From Sitta carolinensis (taxonomy: Eukaryota > Chordata > Aves > Passeriformes > Sittidae): 64,000 bases of DNA. The stretch lies in NCBI GenBank assembly GCA_032173965.1, contig CM063287.1, forward strand, positions 6,019,859 through 6,083,858, given 5' to 3'. A program made the translations under genes and the position numbers. Shown one piece after another: positions 13,161 to 26,689 of the stretch. How positions within the stretch are numbered: position 1 is the stretch's first letter; each line of letters begins with the position of its first letter. The notes under the pieces were generated by a model that had not been told where the DNA came from, did not search any database, and was given only the letters and a program-made list of their open reading frames with translations.

Positions 13161-16100
13161 AGGCTTGTTTTAAAGGTATGTATGTAGATGGAATACTGTA
13201 CATGAAGCCTCTTAATTTAATACCTCCTTTAAAAAAAAAAATCTTTGGCTGATGACATTTTAATTTGCATCAATGTTTTTGTGTCTACTTCCATACTGCT
13301 CATCCTAGACAGAACTTACTTAGAGCGAGTTGTCCTTCTAGCCAGTTCGGCAGCCAGGGCTGTCTTTAAAGCAGTGAAAATAGAAAAACATGTGGCCTGT
13401 TAGGAAACAACAGGAACTGACTACACATCTAAGCTGCTTCTTGAGAAGTGGCTTTTCCATGGAAGCATTTCCAATAACGAATTTCAGCAAATTTCCATTT
13501 TGCTGTTTAAAGGGCCTGGCACTGTGGTTTTAACAGATGTGCCACAACACCAGCTACTCACATCACATGAAAACCAAACCTTTTTAGAAAAGAAACTTCA
13601 TCGTACTTCACTGAGAAAACTGGTACCTCCTGGGAATGGGAAAAAACAGTATTTTCCTCACAGAATGGTTAGGTCTTAAAAGTATTAAGCATACAGCCAC
13701 TCTTGGATCTCAAAGACAGAATAGCCATGACAGTGCATAAAACATGTCCTGTGGTTATAAACACCATGTGCTCCCCTTTTTACCCTCCCATTATCTAACT
13801 TATATTGTGTAATGTCCTATCTATAGACTTCAGGCTCTCTTCTGGTTACTTTATTGTCATCAGAAACAATTGCTTCTGCTTGCACTACTTCCTTACCTCA
13901 GATTTATACTGCCCTCACAATCTCGGGAAAAAACCAAAACAGAGCACCAATTAACATCACAATCCCACAAGAGATAATCCAGTTTCACAGTTTAATGAGG
14001 ACTTAGCAACTCAGCTATCAGAAGCACCTTGCAAGATAAGAAGTCTAAGCAGAAGAAAGACAATATTAAATACTACACTCAAATTAGAACATGAAGGGAT
14101 TTGTCCTAGGATGAGTCACTCTTAACAGTTTAATGGAAAGTAAGATCTTGCACTGTACAAGTGTTTAAAAAAAGAAAGCATTATAAAAAAGTGAAGAAGA
14201 AAAGTCCTTCACTGAGTCATAATGGCAGCAAGAATAGTTAATTCTCTTCATTCTACCTTTCTTCTTTGTCCTGTAAATTACTTTCATCCCCTTGCTCCTA
14301 CAGTCCAAAGAGCTGCCTGGACAAGGACACCTTGTTACTACTTTTCTGAAAGGTAGGTCTCAAACTACAAAAAACCTGAAAATAAAATGGAGTAAATTCC
14401 ACTGCACCTCCCTGCAGTTGGGAACACTAGTTAAGGGAACAGAAGTTGCATAGGCACCTTTGTCTTGTGGAACACAGTGTTACTGTAACTAGAGATACTG
14501 CTTAGGAGAAGCAAAAAGTCACATGAACATGGAAAAGGGGATATTACCACAGGGAAGTTCACTCAACTCACAAATACATGCAGGTAAACACCGTGCCTGC
14601 ACATATTGAGGAAACAATGAGGGACCATGTCTTCTTCAAAAACTTAGTAACACTTAAAATAAAATTAAATGTCATTTACAAGTGCTTTGATTATACACAA
14701 AACTATTTCAATGAGGTCATAGGCACTGGGAGTTACTTAGGGTGAGCAGAAGAGTACTCAGAAACGGGGCATGCATTTACACCTTACTCTGGGGAAGGCA
14801 GACACCCTGGTTAATCCCAAAGTTACCATAATCAAATGCTTCCTGTAACAACTTTGATGCAATTTTACACAGCCACAGAAGAGCATACACCTCTTCACAC
14901 CACACACCTTCCATGTTGAAAAGACAGGTAGGATTCACTAGTACTTATGATACCCTTACTTTCAATTGTCCTGTAAATGAGAAATCTTTGGGACAGACTC
15001 AAAAAGGACAAAGTCCCATTAGAAGGGGTTATCCTCCTCTCTACTGCATTCAAGATACAAATGAATACTCCTAAATCAGCCAGCTTAGAAAATGGTGAAC
15101 TACTGCTTGGTCTTCCCTTCTCCTTACTGTGGGATTATACATATTATGATTAACATCTTTCTGAGTCTGCCTTGACCAAAGGCATAGGAAAACTTTGCAA
15201 AATAACCAGCTTCTGAATTCACAATTTCATTATCAACACAGGAGAATAGATAGTAATGTTCTTACTATGTCAGGGTGGTCCACTTCATATCTAAGAACTC
15301 AAGAATACATACAGACACATAAGCACTTAACATAATATAATTCCCCACCTGCAACAGTAAGCTTATACCCTCCATGCTGTCAGTTCACTAAGTCACTCCC
15401 TTCCTCTTTGCAGCTCTCAGGGCTCACCTGGTGGCAGTTGACAGCTCCTTGATTGAAATCAGCAGAAAACCAAGCTGCAGAGGCAGGGGAAAGGAGGCAC
15501 TGTGCATTGCTGCATAAACTCAGCTGTATTGCCTTACTGCCTGATGAATGACAATTCACATAACCTAACTAGAAAGAGCCAGATCAGGAAACTATTTGTA
15601 TACTTAACTGTTGAACAACCAGGCTTGTATTTAGTGGATCATTACTAACTTGAAGCTCTCTTTTCTCTGTTGCTGGCTCACACAATATGACAGGAAGATT
15701 ATCCAAGGCTATCTCCGTCCAGTGCATAACAGAATAAAATAGCAGAAAACTCTTCAAATTTGCCTGCACTTGGAAAGCATCCCAGAAAGGACAAACAGCA
15801 GTGGCTGGATTCTTTCCTGGTTTAAGTGGAATAAGTCTATTCAAAATAAGCGCTCACAACTGGAACAAGAGACTATGAGACACTGATGAGAAAATGGAGT
15901 AGAGAACTGACCAAAGAGAGATGAATGCACCCCTCAAGTAGAAAATGGCACCTCTGCCAGTTTTCCATTGTTTTTCCCACGTCTCTCTATTTCCTTAACA
16001 GCAAAGAGGATTGGGATCCCACATGGACAGTGAAGACCTCTTTGGCCTCATCTACTTTGGTCTCTGACTGCATTCAACTATGTCTGGAAAAAGGATTAAC

Positions 16101-16545
16101 AAGGAATAACTAGTACTGCTATAGTTGGCTAGTAAGCAGAAGAAAAAAATTGCATTAAATCACCATTTTAGAGACATGTCTGAGACTTAAGAGATTTTTT
16201 TCTACAGTGACTTACAGTCCTCACTTTCCTTTGGCAATTTTTACAAGATACGAAGTTCTTTAGGGCTCCATAGCTTGCCTGCATACCAAGTTATTCATCT
16301 AGTTTTCTATTTGTCTATATTCATATTTTCAGCCAGAGTGAAAGGAAGATAATAGAGGCTGAATATGAAGAGCCCAAACACAGCTGTGTAGTCAGGCTCT
16401 TCTAAAACCATCTACAACCAGAATAGTCAGTAGTGGACAGTTTGTTATTCATGCTGCCCTATGACTACAACAGCATATCAAGTGGACCGTCATGTTGGGG
16501 TAAATATGAGTTTTGCTGAAGGTCAATTATAATTTCTGACAGTCA

Positions 16546-17004
16546 TTAATTATATAAAGGAAAGGGTGTTGAGTGTCTCAGCCACCAACTTCTCTGGTTC
16601 TGCCAGACTTTAATATTATAACAATCTTTATTCATCTCTGCAAATAGAACACTATTAATTTGGAGGCTACAGATTTTTTGCTCAATTTCTTCATACACTT
16701 GAGTTTCAAGAAATGGTTCTGTGCTTAATCTAACAAATTGCAATTTACTGAACCAAGATTTAGCACTAGGTCTAACACCCTCAGTCTCACTGTGACAGCC
16801 GGTGCTGCCATCATAGAAAACCAAGTCTAGGCCTGGGCCCCCAGTGTTCAGTAAACTACAAGTGCAAATAAAACAAGTGTTGTTATTCCTTCTCCTGAGC
16901 CTCAACCAGCAAGCAGACTTACAATCTGTTACAAGCATGCCAGTACAAATGCTTGTTGAAGTGCTGTACACAATGGTAACTGCATCTTCTCCATTCCAGA
17001 GCAC
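16546..17004 (-). other. Longest open frame of the window, unrecognised, coding status doubtful
   Basis: This is a minus-strand frame of 152 codons without a match to any family I recognise. It is rich in Cys, Ser, Thr and Asn and has no clear hydrophobic core or signal peptide. It overlaps other open frames on both strands. Neither end has a convincing splice site or Kozak context that I can see. In 64 kb of AT-rich DNA read in six frames, a frame of this length is only slightly beyond chance. It could be an exon of a fast-evolving gene, a decayed transposon segment, or nothing. Confidence 0.12.
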
Positions 17005-19297
17005 GGGATTTCATCTGCAAAGCCAGGTCACCAAAGGGAGGGAGCCTGGGGAGAGCCTGGAAGCCAGATACGTGAGTCTCTGCACCTTTTGGTTCACCTG
17101 TTAGAAGGCTATGAGACCCAGTGTGAAGCACAGCAGAGAAATGCTAAATAGAAACTACCTTGGAAGTTTTCAGAGCATGACAGGATCAGACCTGTTACAG
17201 CCAATCATAATGATTACACATGTTCTTCAAATTCTTTGCAGCAAGAAAATGGCAACCCCTCAGGTTAGCTGACAGCCATGGGGATCTCTGTCTATCATTC
17301 CTGATTTTTTCAAGCTGACTGCCAAAGATTTCTGTAGTAACCAAGATGATTCATTAATTGCTTTTCAAAGGTTTCCAGCATTAGTTGTCTGAGAAAAAGA
17401 ACATGTGAGCAATCTTCATCTAAATGAGCTGAACTAAAAAGCAATGCAGTTATTAGTAAAAGCAGCTAAGTGTCACAATAAGACACTTATCTCATTTAGA
17501 ACATGAGATTACATCAACTGCCATACCATTTGCACCTAAAAAACAGCTATATAATGCAGCTCAAGTCAGCATATACATAAATCTAAACTGGCTAATCACA
17601 TTAGTCTGTCCACACAAAAATGAAATTATCTGTGACTAATACTAACACAGATGAAACTGAGGAAAATTATTTGTAGTGCTATACGAGCATCTCTTTGGGC
17701 CCCACCGTGTTTCTCACTGGTTTGGAAGTGAGGACAGTAAGAAAAATAGGATCCTTATGCTCAACAAGGCTGACAGCTCAGCAAGAACACACAGTAAGAA
17801 ATTATTTTGCCAAAAGACAAATTGTTCAATATTTTGCAAATATCGTTTTGCCCCCTGAAGGACAGTTATTTGGTTTGATACATACCAATGATCTCCAGGG
17901 AACTACAGAGAAACAAAGGTGCAGATAACAACAGAGAGAACAGTAATGAAGTCAGATGTTCTGGGTACTGATATGTGCTTTCATGTCACAAAGTAACTAG
18001 TTCTAACAGCATTTTACTTAGTAGAGACAGACACAGTTCAGAGGTAGAAAACTGGAGATGTCTGTGAAAAGGCCAAAAATAATCTGTAACAATTTATACC
18101 ATGTGAGGATGTGGCTGAACATACAACCATGTCCTCATTAAAGACCAGGTAAGGGCTAACAAGTGCATTTCCTAGAGGTATTTCAGATAGAGGAACAGAT
18201 ACCAGTGGTTATTAAGATTTAATGCTTCCTGAACACACAGCAGCATCACTGTGGAAATTGCTGTGTAAGGAAGGAGTATCCCCAGCTAGTCATGCTTTGT
18301 GGTGCTGGGGATATCAGTGACTGCTTTAGGATTAAAATATTATGCTTTTTCTACTTCTAGGTATTAAAAAAGAAAGAAAGGTCCCAATCTCCTCATTTTA
18401 ATGCACAGAAAGTACAATGTGATGCCACATATATTGACCACATAAAGTAGCCTTAAGAACCAACTACAGACCCCAGGACAAATGCATGTTTTGCCAGAGA
18501 CAAGGTCTCGTTCAGTAGGCTTTTCTGAGTCTTAGCTCTACTGAACAAATGAACCTTACCAAACTGTATGGAAAACAATGACCTCACACCTCTTCAAGCT
18601 CCACAAGCATTAATGTAGAGACAAGGAGAGATGACCAGGACGACTTGAAATTTACATCAACATCAAAATTAGTTTAAGCAGGAACTAGAAATCAGAACAG
18701 ATGACTGCAGCCATGTAAGACCTCTTCTTTCTAAGGCCAAGAACAGAAAGAAATGTCCTAGAGCATCTGAGCTGGATAAACCATTTTCTAATACTCTTCT
18801 GAATAAAACAGTAAAATGGACTGCCTCTAGAGAAACTGAGATGTAGATTGAGTACCAGCCAATAGTATATGTTTATAAGCAACAGTCTCATTCAGCCAAA
18901 GAATTCTTTTTGGATTTTTTTGTTGTTTAAGTGAGGAAGAGAGATGCTATTGGCAGCCTGCCATTGTAATGTGATATCTTGGCAGGAAAACACTTTGTGT
19001 TATATCACAACCATATGGTGGTGGGAAAGATTTTTTCCTATTAAGTTTCTTTAATAATCTGTTCCTATTTTTAATGCATCTTTCAGCATGAGTATGTTTG
19101 CTTCTCAGTTCTGTCACAGGAGTTAATGTACGACTACATTTTTATACCTAATAATGGCAAATATTAAAACATTGCATTTTCAGAGGTACAATTAGCTCTT
19201 CTGTTGTGAAAAGGTAAATGATCCCACTGATGAAATCACTGATGAAATGGAGCTTCTGTGAAGAGATAACCCTGGTTTCCCACAGGATGGCATTCCT

Positions 19298-19339
19298 TTT
19301 ATTTATTTATTTATTTTTCTTTTTTTTCTTTTTTTTTAA
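19298..19339 (+). repeat. TTTA / poly-T low-complexity run
   Basis: Four TTTA units are followed by T runs interrupted by single C bases, ending in TTTAAAC. It is a simple low-complexity tract. Confidence 0.85.
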
Positions 19340-22288
19340 ACTCTAATGGATGAGAAGGTATGATTAAATGAGGTCTGGCTTTCTTTGGTAACAGAGGAAA
19401 CAGGAGGATGTGTGGGAAGTCGTCACTTGTATTTCTGTCCTCAGCAGCTCAGGTCCATTTTAGGAACACCAACAATAAATAGATTTCCTCAGGTATCTTC
19501 CTATTGCTAGTAGAAAGTCAGAGCAAGTGAATGCTATAGGAAACTGAATCTTTCATGCATGCTTATGACAGGATCCTGCTCTGGCCCAGCTGACTTTCTC
19601 CCTCAACATGTCTAGAAATCAGCAGGTAGAAATATTAGTGAATTCAAATTTTTTAGATTCATATGTCTGCACTTTGACTTTCCTGTTGGAATAAGTCTTT
19701 TATCAGTATGAGGGCACAAACAAGCTTTTGGCATATGAATACTTCCCAGAATCCAGTAGCAAGCATGTTTTTTACTATTCTGCTCATGTTTCTACTTTTG
19801 CAATCTTCTAACTTTGCAACACAAAAATAAATAAAAGTACACATATTTTCTTTTCCATTACCAGGAATCCAAACACCACCACAATCACTCTTGCAATCAC
19901 CTTTTTTGCCAAGGAAGCTGAAATACAAGATAAGACACAGAGGTACTTATCTAACAAAGCTTTTTCCAGCACAGCAAATAAATTTCCATTTAGGGTTCTT
20001 GAGGCAGATGCCTGCAGGATCCTGCTTCAGAACTCATGAAATCCCTGCAGCTTGCTCCTGCCCAGACAACTCTGCTTGTACTCCCAGGAGTGCTTAAAGC
20101 AGTGGATGGGTAGCTGGATTATGGCTCTTCACAAAGAGCCCTGTATGGTTATGCTGAAGCACAGAAATGAATAAAATAATGCCCCAAACACTTGTGGGCA
20201 GTTGAATGTGAATGTCTATGGACTCAGGCAGACAGAATAGTTTCTGGCAGGTTTCTGGCCCATGTGAAATAGTATTCTGCTTTACAGCCCCAGGGTGGGT
20301 GTAAGAGCTGTGCTGTCCCAGGGAGCACATGTGGAGGCCCAGAGAGTTTTTCAAGTGTGATAATTTGCTGTTCTGTGCCAGCAGTCCTCAAGGCCTTGAT
20401 ATTTTCATAATTTCTAAGAGATTTAATTTAGTAGGAAATATATAAACTAAGCAATTCCATTGATTTCAATTCTGAGCTGATGTCAAGAATGAGTTGCACT
20501 CCATTATTGAAAGGAACTTAGTCTGGCCCACATTTGAATTTGCCCCGAGTCCTTCATGATATTGTTATGATTTGGATGCCTACAAAACCCAGATAACAAC
20601 AGAAGTACTGAACTCTGGAATGAAAACCCATAGGGAGGAGTTTGTGAGAAAATGATAGAAAATTCAACTGCTGTGGCTTGCATGATGGCAGTGCTGAAGT
20701 TTCTTCATGAGACATTACTAGGGCAGGTGTAAATATTAGACTGTTTCAACCAGTGGTCCATAACTTACTTATTGTTAAAATTCAATTTTCTCTACTTTCA
20801 TATATTTTATTGCACTTCTTGATACATAACAGCCTAAGAGGTTTCTCTTTATAATGTAGAGCATATGAATGTTATAAAAAAATGTTTACAGCAAAATATC
20901 CTCAAGAATTATTTTCATTACTGCCAGCTCTTTTGAGACACTTTTACTAACCCTGTCTTTCGGGATTTTCCTTGTTAAAAATGTCCATGCCCCTTGATAA
21001 AGCCCTTCACACTTTAGCCAGAGAAACCACATTTTGCTAATATGATGTATTTTTGACTGACAGCATAGTTTTCAGCCTTTAAAAATATCCATATGCAGTA
21101 GTCAAAACATAGCATGCTTGCAGCCCCCTGGAATCTTAATTCCGAGTCTGTCTAACTTCCTGTCAAAACTTACAAAGTAAGTAGTAATCAGAAAGATCTA
21201 CTGTGGGAAAGAGCCAGTTTTGCAGGATCCAGTGAGACAAAAGGAGCAAAGGAGGTTATCTTCTGATTTTATGCAGCAGAATTGCAAAACAAACAGTTCA
21301 GCCTCAAAGCAATGAATGTGAATTGGTCATGGTATAGCTCGATGGAGAATAAATACACTCTGAAAGGTAAATGAGAGATGAAAGAAAGACTTGACTATAA
21401 TTTACATTTGTTAATATGGAAATTATGAAAATAAGTAAATGCTCTTAAAAAGACATTAATAGAATTCACACAGATTTATAGTTGGAATTTGATTCTGTCA
21501 ATCTTTCTTATTTATAATCCAACAGAACTCAAGCTGCCTATAAAAGCACCATTATTACAGTAACACTGGTGTCTGCTCTGCCCAGTCCTGAATAGCCACT
21601 CTGGCAGTGCATGGGGGTCCAGCAGTAAGTGACCCAGGAGCACAGGCCTCCTCTGCCTTAGCTCCCAAGCATACCTTCAAGCCAGGATCTTTGAATAAAG
21701 CTTTGTATTCTACAGACCTTATTACCAGCTCTTTCCAAACCTTTCTTGCAAGTCAGCCATAAATAACATGGAGAGTTTGCAACTGTTCCTGTTGAGATCA
21801 GTGGTGAAATTTGCTTAAACTTTGCTGCTTCTGGGTGTGTAATGGTATGTGGGACATGGGTGCACTCCAGAATGGCTACAGCAATATAGCACCTCATGAC
21901 TCCCACTGGAGACCTCTGGAGAGCTAAACTGGCATCTCTAGTCCAGGTCACAAGTATAAAGGGAAATGCAAGCCTGTTGGAGTGTATAAAATAGAAGCCT
22001 CTCTGAGTCTCTCAAAGGAGAAAAGAATGCAGAAATTAAGTTAAAGCCTTTAAAGAAATTAAAATATATTAAGTCCCACAGACTTGAAGTAAAAGTGTAA
22101 GTTTTAGCTTTAAGTAAGTAGAAATATATTTAAGTGCCTTAGCAGGGGAAAAAAAACAAACCCTAAGACCTAGTTAAAAGTTCAGTTCTTCCCTAGACAT
22201 AACTAAAACACAGCAGAATATTGTTTTGCATTCCTAGATAGAACAATATGCGCAAATAATACGTAAAAATGTGTAAGGGCTGACACTG

Positions 22289-22413
22289 ATTGCAACAAAC
22301 CAATTTCTGCAATTCTAGATGTCTATCCAAAGCCTGCAACTTCTACTTGAAAAGTTCTGGAGACACAAGCACTAAAAAATATAAAAATTACAGGACTTTT
22401 ATGAAAAATAAGA
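22289..22413 (+). repeat. Dispersed repeat, copy A (~125 bp), probable LTR-derived
   Basis: This segment is closely similar to 24299-24421, by eye roughly nine bases in ten. Both copies start ATTGCAA, both include CCAATTTCTGCAATTCTA, and both end ATGAAAAATAAGA. They are in the same orientation about 2.0 kb apart. Copy A continues downstream into sequence that copy B lacks. The element type is not known with certainty. Confidence 0.85.
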
Positions 22414-22700
22414 CTACAACAGATGTTGGAGCTGTTGCTGCCCTGCTCGAGGCTCTATACCAGAAAAAGGCTTGGGAGCTGCTGCTGTTTTTCTCAGAAC
22501 TCTGTACCAAAACCTTTAGCAGGGACTTTGATACTTTGAACTCTTTGCTTCGAGACTGATGTATTCATACAATAAACAACTTCACAGCAACCAACAACTG
22601 CTCTTGTCTCTCTGACACCCAGACCCACAAAAACAACTTGACACAAGCCCACTTCATTCCAGAGATCACCAAATCAAGACATGGTCGCTCAAAATGTTCC
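22414..22700 (+). mobile_element. Possible downstream part of an LTR adjoining repeat copy A
   Basis: Directly after repeat copy A there is a GC-richer stretch with an open frame that reads through the repeat and stops at 22557-22559. AATAAA follows near 22571, and then a C/T-rich region with GTCTCTCTGACACCC. A polyadenylation signal followed by such a pyrimidine-rich end resembles the R-U5 part of an endogenous retroviral LTR. No primer-binding site, internal retroviral genes, TG/CA ends or target-site duplication were found, so the call is tentative. The open frame (22290-22559, 89 codons) is not recognised and is more likely incidental. Confidence 0.3.
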
Positions 22701-24298
22701 TGGGCACACATGCCCAGGAAAGGAAGCAGGCCTGGAGACAGCATGATAGCATGGCAGCATGTTTTCTGCACAAGAGACTAGAGAGATTTGGTCAAAACCA
22801 ACTTGTACCATGCCTAAGAGCAACTAATTCTCTCCTTATGTTCGTTACATTCTCTCTCCTCTTTATGTGAAAATGATCATTCTGACCTGCAGAAAAATGT
22901 TTAATTATTACTCAGTTTCATGGTCACAGCATCAAGTTTTTTCAAAGATGCATTACAAACTGAGGAGAAAAAAAAAAAAAAAAAAAAAAGAAAGCTCTGT
23001 TATCTAAGAGTCTATTGAAATTCTTCAAGTCTCTCAGCATGCATTATATATTCACCAAGTTTGCTGCTGGTGATGTAAGTTTAGAAAATCTCCTCCTGGT
23101 TTTGATTACAGCTGCAGAGTCACAGATTTGAACACTAGTAGACAATCATTCTTCTGAGCCTGCACATAAATATAAAATGTTTCCTTTTTCCTTATCACAT
23201 AAACCTTCTACTATGATTACTTCAAAATGAATTCCTGTTTTCTTCAGATTTTCTCCACGTATCGTGTTACAATTAACAAAATGTATTCCATCCAACAAAG
23301 CTATGTTATTTGCATATTCAAAGGTCACTGTACAGGTTAAAGTTATTTAACTATGAAAGAGATGATAATTTCACAATCTTTTTTAATGCAGATAAAATAC
23401 AAAATTACCTCTGGGTTTTTAATTTGCACATTTACAGACACATGATAAAGAGTTTTACAATAATGGTATAAGCAGCATAACGAACTTTCAATTAGGCTGT
23501 GACAGCTCTTCCCTCTAGTCTTTGCATTGTCGTTTTATTATTTAAAACACTGTCATCTCTTTAAGGGAGAAACAAAGCATATTACTTACTGCACCCATAG
23601 TTTAGAACCAAAGAGGCAGCTTCTCCCAGGTGTGCTGCTGCAGCATCAGCTCACATGTGCACTACATGCCATGGAACTGCTCCTTGCCAAGCAGGGTGGG
23701 AGAGAGATGGGATCAGATAAATTAGCTCAATGGACTGTCAGGTTGTGTGGGTGCTCCCACCACTGAACAGTCCAGGTCATCAGGGCAGAGCAGTGATAAA
23801 TTGCAAAGAAAAGTCCTGTGTATCTCTGTACACTCTTGAGGGGATTTTAAACTTAATTTTATGTTGGATTTGTACAAACACAATAAAAATCCTGGACATT
23901 AGATTTAAATTAGTCCTGGAAAAAGCAGTGCAGACTGAATTTCCTATGGAATGGTAACAATGTGAAATTCTGCCCCCCATCTAAAAAAAAAATCTTACAG
24001 AATTCTGTAAGACCTATCTTACAGAAAATTAGATACCTCAGCACAACACTTCATCCACCTCAGGTAAACCAGTGCAGCTGGGCCAAATCCATTGCAAAGT
24101 TACCCTTTCCTCAGTTAACACCATGGCCACAAACCAATCCCATCTCTTAAAATGAACAAGCAGAGGACAAATATTTCTTAATATTATGAATTACAACAAA
24201 GTCAGTTGCTGTTCCTATTTGTATTGAAAGCCAACCCTGACAAAGTCATATGTTGTTTTGTCCCTAGCTGTCTGCACTTTTGAATCAGAGAGTAATTC
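22701..24298. other. Intergenic DNA, no gene recognised
   Basis: This is AT-rich sequence between the two related repeat copies. Apart from a poly-A run at 22968-22989 I see no structured feature, and the open frames are short and unrecognised. Confidence 0.6.
22968..22989 (+). repeat. Poly-A run (22 A)
   Basis: A homopolymer of 22 A lies between GAGG and GAAAGC. No retrocopy body was recognised upstream. Confidence 0.95.
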
Positions 24299-24421
24299 AT
24301 TGCAATGAACCAATTTCTGCAATTCTAGGTGTCTACCTAAAGCCTGCATCTTCTACTTGAAGTCCTGGAGACACAAGTACTAAAAAATATAAAAATTATA
24401 GGACTTTAATGAAAAATAAGA
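24299..24421 (+). repeat. Dispersed repeat, copy B (~123 bp)
   Basis: This is the second copy of the repeat at 22289-22413, in the same orientation, with scattered substitutions and a 3-base gap near 24361. Similarity stops at about 24421, where the downstream sequence of copy A is replaced by unrelated sequence. Copy B is therefore a truncated or partial insertion, or the 5' fragment of a related element. Confidence 0.85.
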
Positions 24422-26241
24422 TCCTACACACCTCCAGAAATTGACATTGCTTATAGAAAATCACAGCTAATTTTGCATGTCTGCTGACTGCAGTAGATTG
24501 CAGCCTTTTCTGGACATATCTGATGTAAAAATATTGCACACCAATGGTATACCTTTTAGAAATGGACCAGTCTTGAAGGGTATAATCAGTAGGCCACACA
24601 AAGCAACAGCCAAATTTCTTCTCTTTCAAGTACTCTGGACAGCAAAGAAAAGTGAAAGACAGATGTAGGCACAGGAACCCTTCTTTGAAAGTCACAATTA
24701 CAGATGATTACAATGTGTCCAGAATAGCTATCAAGCTATTCTACTGTCAAAAGCTTTCCTCTCCTTAACAGGTGTCTTCCTCATCTTCATTTGCCAGGAA
24801 TCCCGTCCTGGGATTCCCGTGCCCGTGACAACAGGTAACACAGTGACAGGACCTTCCCTTTAAAAATCTCTACATCTTCTGAGATGCATCTGATTTTACT
24901 TTTGTCTCTATTGTAGATTGTTTTATGGGGAAAGGAAAGAAACAGGCAAATGAAAGTGGCAATTGTCAAGTGACCTAATTGTACAGAATAGAGTTACATG
25001 CTGTCCCCCCATAGTAACTGCCCCCGCCAAAAAAGAAAATTCATATTCCTAATGCAAAAAGAAAATCTTAGAATGCAATTTTTCAGAACTTCTGCTGCAG
25101 GAAATATGACCACATGCCTTCATGGTTGGACATGAGAACATGACAATATTTCAATAGCAAATATGCATTTAAAAGACTATTTAGAAAGAAATGAAAATTT
25201 AGAAGTCTGGTGCACAGAAGACTGCAGGAGAAGAAATGACTAAGATTGACTGAGGAGAAGGTCTTCAAATAGACATAAAATTTTTAGAAGTTGATAGAGG
25301 CGAGAAACCCTGATTTTATCTGGAAGTGGTTGTGTGAGAAGCACTACAAAAACTTCCTTTTTTACTTCATATCAAACACTGATGAAAATTTTATCTTGGA
25401 GGGCTGAAATTCTTGGGGCAATCTGAAACTTACATTGTAGTCTAGAGGAAGACTGTGTATTTTACAGGTGAGAAGCTTACTTGCATCGATCCTTTACAGA
25501 ATTTGATACAACACTAAACCTTAAACTAACAATGTTAAAATGTCTGAATTTAAAAAAAAACAAAACCCTTCTTATCTCTCTGTTGCTATAACAAAATTCA
25601 CAGTATGGCTAAATTTTAATGCATGTAAAATATGCACAACTATGGAACTACCAAGTTGCTTTCAGAAAGACTTTCATCCTGAAAATCCTGTCTCTAGTTA
25701 GTGCTTTACTGCAGAAAGCACCTTGAAGCCAAACTCTAGCCACTGATGTAAGGGAAAAAAAGAGCAGCGAAAGGTGATTTGCTATCAATGTGCAATTTGA
25801 AGCATGAGATTTCACATAGCTTAAGGAGTTAGAAGTATTATTGGTCATAAAATTATTCAGCACATTCAGTGTCCTGCTGCAACATTAGTCTAGGTAACCT
25901 TCCTTACCAATGAATTTAACAGATTTACCAGGCACTGTATAAAGGTAGTATTTCTGTTTATTGGATCCATATTTATTCTCTTTAATCTCATTAAGTTCAC
26001 ATATTCTTAGTAAGAATAAAGGAGGATTTGTTTTCACCAACCATTTGTGATCCTGATGCATATTTTTAATTCAACAAATTCTTTGTCCTATTTCCTTGTC
26101 ATGCTGCCCTATGGTATGCCTCTTCAGCTTAAAAAAAAAAAAAAAATTTGCAGGAGACACCAAAAGCTGACACTGAGTCTTCTTTTAAGATACCTGCTGC
26201 CTTGATACCATTTTCTCAATTCTTTCAGATATGAAAGACTC
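24422..26241. other. Intergenic DNA, no gene recognised
   Basis: This is AT-rich and unassigned. A small perfect inverted repeat (GGAATCCC, 5-base spacer, GGGATTCC) lies at 24797-24817, and an A run of 15-17 bases lies near 26131-26146. Confidence 0.6.
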
Positions 26242-26293
26242 TTTGAATTATACTATAAAATGACCTGTTTGAATTACACTATAAAATGACCTG
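26242..26293 (+). repeat. 26-bp tandem duplication (two copies)
   Basis: A 26-base unit starting TTTGAATTA and ending ATGACCTG is present at 26242-26267 and again at 26268-26293. The copies differ by one base (T/C). Two near-identical copies imply a recent local duplication. Confidence 0.9.
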
Positions 26294-26689
26294 TGTGTCT
26301 AAGTGGTGAAATAAAAAAAGACCCACTCTTCTCCAAAATGTTTACCAGCCTACACTGAAGAGTAACCAAGGTTACTGGATGGAACTTCAAGAAAATCTTT
26401 TAATAGTTGATTTGACAAAGAAATTGAAGTTTCAGGCCAACTCTCCAGAAATTCATGCCAAATTCAGAAATACTTTGGCTTTAGTAAAAGGAAAAAGAAC
26501 ACACAGAAAACAAGCCTTGTGTGATCATACTATGCAAATGTTTGCATCCCTTGCTGCCACCATTTTCTTGCTGTAATAGCTGAGACACCCACTAGCCAAT
26601 GGTAAACCCAGCATAGCAGCAGCAACTGAACAGAAAAATTCCTACCAGTTCCATGAAAACAAACAGCAAGCTGGAGGAAGAGACCCTGT

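Larger units (their letters stand above)
8705..22288. other. Intergenic DNA, no gene recognised
   Basis: About 13.6 kb is AT-rich with no recognisable protein family, RNA gene or complete mobile element. Local features include a purine-rich imperfect repeat of GAAGGAACATA-like units near 13100-13160 and a TTTA/T-rich low-complexity run at about 19298-19339. The longest open frame of the window (16546-17004, minus, 152 codons) also lies here and is listed separately. Confidence 0.6.
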
